DNA of 64,000 nucleotides from Mytilus galloprovincialis. Its lineage: Eukaryota; Mollusca; Bivalvia; Mytilida; Mytilidae. The DNA lies in the NCBI RefSeq assembly GCF_965363235.1, contig NC_134850.1:40916602-40980601 (forward strand). The letters are read 5' to 3'. Shown piece after piece: positions 58,110 to 64,000 of the stretch (the stretch's first letter is position 1; the number at the start of each line of letters is the position of its first letter). The position numbers and the translations under genes were made by a program. The notes beneath the pieces are model-generated. The model was not told the origin of the DNA. It saw only the letters and a program-made list of their open reading frames with translations, and ran no database searches.

Positions 58110-60695
58110 AGCTCACCTGGCCCAAAGGGCCAAGTGAGCTTTTCCCATCACTTGGCGTCCGTCGTCGTCGTCCGTCGTCCGTCGTCGTCCGTCGTCGTTA
58201 ACTTTTACAAAAATCTTCTCCTCTGAAACTACTCGGCCAAATTAAACCAAACTTGGCCACAATCATCATTGGGGTATCTAGTTTAAAAAATGTGTGGCGT
58301 GACCCGGCCAACCAACCAAGATGGCCGCCATGGCTAAAAATAGAACATAGGGGTAAAATGCAGTTTTTTGCTTATAACTCAAAAACCAAAGCATTTAGAG
58401 CGAATCTGACATGGGGTAAAATTGTTTATCAGGTCAAGATCTATCTGCGCTCAAATTTTCAGATGAATCCGACAACCCGTTATTGGGTTGCTGCCCCTGA
58501 ACTGGTAATTTTAGGGAATTTTTGCTGTTTTTGGCTATTATCTTGAATATTATTATAGATAGAGATAAACTGTAAACAGCAATAATGTTCAGCAAAGTAA
58601 GATTTACAAATAAGTCAACATGACCAAAATGGTCAGTTGACCCCTTTAGGAGTTATTGCCCTTTATAGTCAATTTTTAACCATTTTTCGTAAATCTTAGT
58701 AATCTTTTAGAAAAATCTTCTCCTCTGAAACTACTGGGCCAAATAAATCCAAACTTGGCCACAATCATCTTTGGGATATCTAGTTTAAAAAATGTGTGGC
58801 GTGACCCGGCCAACCAACCAAGATGGCCGCCATGGCTAAAAATAGAACATAGGGGTAAAATGCAGTTTTTTGCTTATAACTCAAAAACCAAAGCATTTAG
58901 AGCAAATCTGACATGTGGTAAAAGTGTTTATCAGGTCAAGATCTATCTGTCCTGAAATTTTCAGATGAATCGGACAACCTGATGTTGGGTTGCTGCCCCT
59001 GAATTGGTAATTTTAAGGAAATTTTGCTGTTTTTGGTTATTATCTTGAATATTATTATAGATAGAGATAAACTGTAAACAGCAATAATGTTCAGCAAAGT
59101 AAGATTTACAAATAAGTCAGCATGACCAAAATGGTCAGTTGACCCCTGAAGGAGTTATTGCCCTTTATAGTCAATTTTTAACCACGTTACGCGCGATGTT
59201 CGTACATGTAAGCGTAACACAACGTCGAGGATATTTCGTAACGTTCAAACCAAAAATTCGACTAAAACGTTGTTTTTAAGCAAGTGCGACATTCTTGTAA
59301 GACTCCGCAAAATCGACGGTGCTTTTTAACTACTTATCGAAAATTGATGTATTTTAGTTTTTTGAAAAATTAAGAAAAATAACATTTTAAAAAATCATTA
59401 AATTCTAACATTATAAGAGCAGTGATAAGCAAACAATTGACGTTAATTTGAGTTGAGTTCGTTTTTACGTCAAAAAATGGTGATGCGACAATGTTGTAAG
59501 CCAGTGAAAAATCGCTCATAAATTATCATATATCATTTTTCAGGATATTTGTCCTTAAATTCATAAAATTAAGCAAATTAACATTGATGTAGTGAATACA
59601 AAAACTAAACTTTTTTTCATTTTAGATGTATGTTTTTTGTTTCTCAAAACTGGAATACCAATTTTTTTTCCCGTGGGACAGATTTGCCCTTGTAGTATGG
59701 AACGCGGTTTTTTTCTATGACGTCATCATAACGTCATAAAAAATGCATAAAAGACTGAAGGAATCATTCTGTTTAATAATGGAAAAAACTGTTTTACAAA
59801 ATATTAAATAGTTTTGACGAAAATCATAGTTCAGTGGTTACAATAAATGAAATATGTTACGCGGGACAACCTAAAATTCGCCGTTTTTTTTAAGTGAAGC
59901 TTGTCGCATGCAGCATAAAACATAGTTTCAACAATTATTTTTTTCGTTTTTATATTAAAAATTGTTACTTTTTAAAATACGTACAATAGCATTGAATATG
60001 ATATCACAAAATTATATATTTTGGACTTGCATCTTGCCAACTACACCGAATTTTCAATGAGGTACGAATATCGCGCGTAACGTCAACCATTTTTTCGTAA
60101 ATCTTAGTAATCTTTTACAAAAATCTTCTTCTCTGAAAATAGAACATAGGGGTAAAATGCAGTTTTTGGCTTATAACTCAAAAACCAAAGCATTAAGAGC
60201 AAATCTGACAGGAAGTAAAATTGTTGATCAGGTCACGATCTATCTGCCCTGGAATTTTCAGATGAATCGGATAATCGGTTGTTAGGTTGCTGCCCCTGAA
60301 TTGGTAATATTAAGCAAATTTTGCTGTTTTTTTGTTATTATCTTGAATATTATTATAGATAGAGATAAACTGTAAACAGCAATAATGTACAGCAAAGTAA
60401 GAACTAAAAATAAGTCAGTATGACCAAAATAGTCAATTGACCCCCTAAGGAGTTATTGCCCTTCATAGTCAATTTTTAACAATTTCCTTAAAATTTGAAG
60501 ATTTTCAATAACATTTTCCGCAGAAAGTACTGTTATAGATAGAGATAATTGTAAGCAGCAAGAATGTTTAGTAAAGTAAGATCTACAAACACATCACCAT
60601 CACCAAAACACAATTTTGTCATGAATCCATCTGTGTCCATTGTTTAATATTCACATAGACCAAGGTGAGCGACACAGGCTCTTTAGAGCCTCTAG
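58110..60695 (+). repeat. Helentron-like family 1, full copy with three tandem cores
   Basis: The left end is A plus GCTCACCT (58111-58118) in a GGCCCAAAGGGCC hairpin, followed by a GTCCGTCGTCGTC stretch. Three core units of roughly 490-580 bases follow (starting near 58208, 58708 and 60115). The inverted partner AGGTGAGC is at 60663-60670, then a hairpin at 60676-60691 and CTAG at 60692-60695. The third core is preceded by an unrelated TIR insertion at 59184-60084. The open frames at 58253-58955 are repeat-derived and differ only where the core units differ. Confidence 0.8.
59184..60084. mobile_element. ~900-bp TIR element nested in the Helentron-like repeat
   Basis: ACGTTACGCGCGATGTTCGT at the left is matched in reverse at 60062-60083 with one change. 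AACC(A) flanks both sides (59180-59183 and 60085-60088). The preceding core unit shows the uninterrupted site at 58678-58682 with the same flanking text. No transposase frame is visible, so the element is non-autonomous. Confidence 0.85.
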
Positions 60696-60810
60696 TTTTA
60701 AAGTATTTCTGTGAAAAAAGCCTACTACAGTAACACTCAATATGTTTGAGGTTTTATTTTAATATCAAGTGAGCAGTTTTCATGCACTATACAACTGACA
60801 TACTGTAGAA

Positions 60811-61760
60811 CAATGGCTCAGACACAGAGGTCTTTAAATCAAGAGCAAACACAAACACAAAAGTTACTTCAAATAATTGAGGGAAAATTAAAGTGCAACA
60901 TATAGAACTGGGGAAAATATGATGAAATTATGGAACATGTTGTCAATGAGCCACAGAAAGAAGAGTTCAAGACAAAACAAGCTCTTACATTGTCTTATCA
61001 CTACATTTTTTGTAAGAAAGTTACTATTTATTATAGTTCTTTTCTGTAATTACTGTATAAAATAAAACCAATTATATCAAATTTTTAAAATCAAATATAA
61101 AAACGGAACATAAGTTGATTGCTGTCATTAGAGAAGAAAAACACATATGTAAGGTATAAGAAATTGAGTGGGTTAGGATATGTGATCCAGTGGCAATATT
61201 ACATGCATATCAGAGCAAGAGCATCTTATTGCTGCATGAAAATTGATAGATAAAAAGCAAATAAGTGTTGTATTATTACATGTATAAATTTACCTACAAA
61301 ATAACATTAATATTCACAAAATAATAATGAAATAAGATAACAGAAAATATACATGTAGATAAGAATACTGTGTTTTGTACTTGCATGTTTATAAAGTTCT
61401 AACCAAGCAAAAATAAAAAGTTTTACTTACTTTGGTCATATATCAGATAAATGTATTGTATCACAATTTCTTAACTTTCTCAACTCTTTTAATCCAAATA
61501 AAGTAAATATTTTATTAAATGTAGGTATGAAGTTCTTCAATTTGGAGCTTTGAAAAATCGTTAAAAGCGCTATTCATCAGATGAAGATGTATTAGAAATA
61601 TTATGTATGTCTTGAAGACATGTACAGGATAGTTCAGAAAATTCACATATCAATAGGTCATGGTGGTAGGGACAAAATGGTATCAAAAGTACACAAATGT
61701 TTCATTCAAAGCTTTAGAACTTACAAGAAACTTTGAGAGGAATGCCAACTTAAAAAACTT
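60811..61760 (+). pseudogene. Decayed integrase-type protein (KRBA2-like), broken
   Basis: A first block (60811-61000) reads MAQTQRSLNQEQ... and, after a stop, NWGKYDEIMEHVVNEPQ. A second block (about 61525-61750) reads YEVLQFGALK and then DMYRIVQKIHISIGHGGRDK followed by EECQLKK after a stop. The second matches the HHCC zinc-binding segment (H..H..C..C) at the front of retroelement-derived integrases such as the KRBA2/GIN type. About 500 AT-rich bases separate the blocks. Stops and missing sequence make it non-functional. The assignment rests on motif memory only. Confidence 0.5.
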
Positions 61761-62089
61761 AGAGCTGCTACAGTAAAGGTATTATTGTTAAGTCTATGAT
61801 AAGCAAAGAGTTCAATTTTCCTAGTACAGGTTGATTTGATACAGACATGCATTGAAAAGCAGGGCAATTATGTAACAGTAGATGTCACCCAAACTTGCCA
61901 TGCAAAAATAAGTAAATTAACAGTGGTCAAAATATCCGTTTACATGACTTTTAGTCATTAGCATTATATGTACTAATTCCAGCTCATAGTGTTTAATAAA
62001 CAAATATATTTCAAAATCATTAGTGATCATTAGTCTATTATTATCTTAATAAGAAAAACACATTTCTAATAGCAAGTTATACTTAATTG

Positions 62090-62275
62090 AAATCAGTGAT
62101 TTTACAAAATCTCTAGCTCTATTTTCAGTGATTTTGTAAAATCCCTAAAATTTCAGGGATTTTACAAAACCACTGAAACTGTTAGTGATTTTACAAAACC
62201 ACTGAAACTGTTAGTGATTTTACAAAATCACTGATTAGTCCAGTGATTTTACAAATTCACTGTAACATATATACA
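62090..62275 (+). repeat. Palindromic tandem repeat, GTGATTTTACAAAATCAC theme
   Basis: About six imperfect copies of a 28-35-base unit built on 'agtgattttacaaaa' and 'cactgaaactgtt'. The units contain both a motif and its reverse complement. Confidence 0.8.
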
Positions 62276-62279
62276 TTCA

Positions 62280-62710
62280 GTCGTTAGTTTTCTCATTTGA
62301 ATTGTTTTACTTACATTTGTCATTTCGGGACTTTTCATAGTTGACTATGCATGCAGTATGGGCTTTGCTGATTGATGAAGCCCAAACGGTGTCCTGTAGT
62401 TGTAAGTTTCTGTGTCATTTGGTCTCTAGTAAAGAGGTGTCTCATTGGCAATTACACCCCATCTTAATTATTATACAAACGGTATGGGTTTTTCTATTGT
62501 TGAAGGCCGTACGGTTTCCTACAAATTAATTGCTTACATCCACTTCATTTGAATTTTGGTCGTAATTTATCTCAAAGACAATCCTACCACATCTCCTTCT
62601 TATCATATAGGTTTTGCCTTTATTGTTTTTTTTTTTACATAAAGCAGGAAATTCGTTTTTTCGTTTGATTTTTTTTACATTTGTCATTTCTGGACCTTTT
62701 ATAGCTGACT
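62280..62710 (+). repeat. Dispersed repeat family A, two partial copies in tandem
   Basis: 62280-62470 has 'gaattgttttacttacattt', 'gactatgcatgcagtatggg' and 'gtgtctcattggcaattaca'. 62475-62705 repeats the 'tatgggtttttctattgttg' to 'caatcctaccacatc' part and the start of another copy. Confidence 0.55.
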
Positions 62711-62848
62711 ATTTTATAGCTATTAAAGGTACGTACAATACAATAGTTTTACCAAAGTTAAGTGATAAATCTAATTTTAACTTAATAGATATAAATGATC
62801 ATGTTAAAGTAACCTTAAGACGTTAGAAAGTATATATTAATATCTTAC

Positions 62849-64000
62849 TATCGATTTTCCTTGAACTATTTCCAGATAAAACTTCAGAAATTGGCTTAAC
62901 TTTAACAATATGTGGCAGAGTTGTTCTCACTTTAAATTTGACATCATAATCTTCGTGATTTGTAATGGTAATGGTGCCATCACAGTCTTCTTTATAACTG
63001 CCTGTAAAATTAATGAAAAGAGAACATTTTAGGAAAAGATTGGAACTTTAAACTGTTATTTTTCTGATATTTAACATTACTAATACAATTAACATGTACA
63101 TGTCGGCAGCATAGAAGGCTATACGAAAATATAAATATAAGTCAAACCCTAAAAACATAACTTTAGTGTGACGCTTAAAGCGATTTGTTTTTTTTAGATT
63201 TTATACTACGAAAATTAGATTTTATACTACGAAAATAGGCTACTTTCAAAATATGTTGGTGACTATAGATAAATCCAATGTTGAAACATCTTCTGGGTGA
63301 CGGTTGCACAGGCACTCGTCTCAGAATTTTTTTCCCTATATACCTTTATATAACAAGGTATATAGGAAATTTATTTTCTGAGACGAGTGCCTGTTGACGG
63401 TTGTGCGGCGATGATATTTCTAGCATGTATATACAATCCAAATAGTACCTCCTTCAAATTGTTATCATTTGTTTAAACTAAATCTTAATCGAGAAAATAA
63501 AATTGCAAAACACTTGACGAAGAACAACAGATTTACTAGTTATGAACATACATTCGTCAATACATGTGAAAATGCATAAGGCTTTAGGTCTCTATACGCA
63601 GCTAAACATAGCTAATTTTGTTCATACAAAGGAAACAAAATTTTCATTGAAATGGCCTTTTACTTTTAAAAAGAACCAAGAATTAGATTCAATGTAGTAT
63701 TTCAATTGCATACTTCTCACATATAAAATTAGTTCTTAACTGTACACAAGATAGCACACTTGAAACTAAAAATTATAATTAAGTTTATAACCTTTTATTA
63801 AATTGTATGACGAGTAAACTGACTAAAAATAACTTGTTTACCTTAGTAACTGTATAAATAGCTTAAATTTTAAAACATGAGATTGATAAATTAAATCCTT
63901 ACCGGACATATGAATAACTGAATTTGGTTCAATTTGAATTTTCATATTGAATATTTTCTTCCAGTTAAATATTTTTTTCAGAAATATTTCGACACAATCA
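62849..64000 (-). CDS. MSP-domain (VAP-like) protein, two exons, incomplete
   Basis: Reading on -, one exon runs from the window edge to 63903 and ends before a GTAAGG donor. The next runs 63001-62849, from a TTTTACAG acceptor to a GTAAGA donor. The phases agree: one base plus two make the joining Gly codon. The joined reading includes IQIEPNSVIHMS, then GTITITNHEDYDVKFKVRTT and VKPISEVLSG. This resembles the major sperm protein fold found in VAP, MOSPD and nematode MSP proteins, where FKVKTTAP and V.P.SG..... are hallmarks. VAP-type domains tether membranes or bind FFAT motifs, but the key residues for that cannot be judged here. If the 62848 donor is not used, the frame ends at a stop at 62825-62823. 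The 5' part is outside the window and later exons were not found. Confidence 0.55.
63307..63394. mobile_element. 88-bp hairpin MITE with 9-bp target duplication
   Basis: CACAGGCACTCGTCTCAGAA at the left is mirrored at the right, and the halves stay nearly complementary through CCTATATACCTT to the centre. TGACGGTTG flanks both sides (63298-63306 and 63395-63403). A 9-bp duplication is typical of Mutator-like elements. It lies in the intron of the MSP-domain gene. Fragments with a similar end (GGCACTTGTCGCAGAA) occur near 41213 and 31498. Confidence 0.8.

Noticed and set aside
58253..58955. Two similar frames starting MATIIIGVSSLKNVWRD
   Set aside because: They are the tandem core of the Helentron-like repeat. 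The frames end at different points and other copies do not keep them open.

Overview
This looks like a eukaryotic nuclear genome window from a marine bivalve, most likely a mussel (Mytilidae, Mytilus-like). The DNA is AT-rich. The recognisable host genes are split by introns with GT/AG splice sites, and most of the rest is dispersed or tandem repeat. The naming rests on the style of the repeats (hammerhead-bearing ~363-bp retrozyme units, tandem-core elements with terminal hairpins) and was not checked against a database.

Host genes. (1) A complete four-exon Hes/E(spl)-type bHLH-Orange repressor on + (2571-6795), ending in WRPW. (2) A two-exon NHL beta-propeller protein on - (10424-11572) whose first exon encodes an MGC acylation signal. 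(3) A basic, probably coiled-coil protein of unknown function on - (19448-20113). (4) Two exons of a gene on - that runs off the right edge (62849-64000) and encodes an MSP (VAP-like) domain.

Mobile and repeat layout. 13.2-15.8 kb: a small TIR element, a retrozyme fragment and a decayed non-LTR reverse transcriptase. 21.8-25.7 kb: one retrozyme copy on +, then about 8.6 tandem retrozyme units of ~363 bp read from -. 26.9-29.1 kb and 46.4-49.9 kb: CGATC-word foldback elements and an inverted pair of ~0.6-kb repeats. 32.1-36.6 kb: a Helentron-like element, a MITE and a dead Tc1 element. 40.1-46.3 kb: tandem repeats and an 883-bp foldback element with an 8-bp target duplication. 50.9-53.7 kb: a nearly intact Penelope-like retroelement (RT plus GIY-YIG endonuclease) broken by two compensating 1-nt shifts, followed by 60-bp repeats and a possible decayed hammerhead. 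55.2-55.9 kb: two more retrozyme copies. 57.2-60.7 kb: two Helentron-like families, one carrying a nested TIR insertion with an uninterrupted paralogous site next to it. 60.8-61.8 kb: an integrase-like pseudogene.

The most notable system is the hammerhead-ribozyme retrozyme array together with a Penelope-like element, a class known to carry hammerheads and a plausible source of reverse transcriptase for retrozymes. One array unit has a compensatory base-pair change in ribozyme stem I, which argues that the fold was selected. Coordinates of dispersed repeats are approximate to about 10-30 bases unless termini are given.
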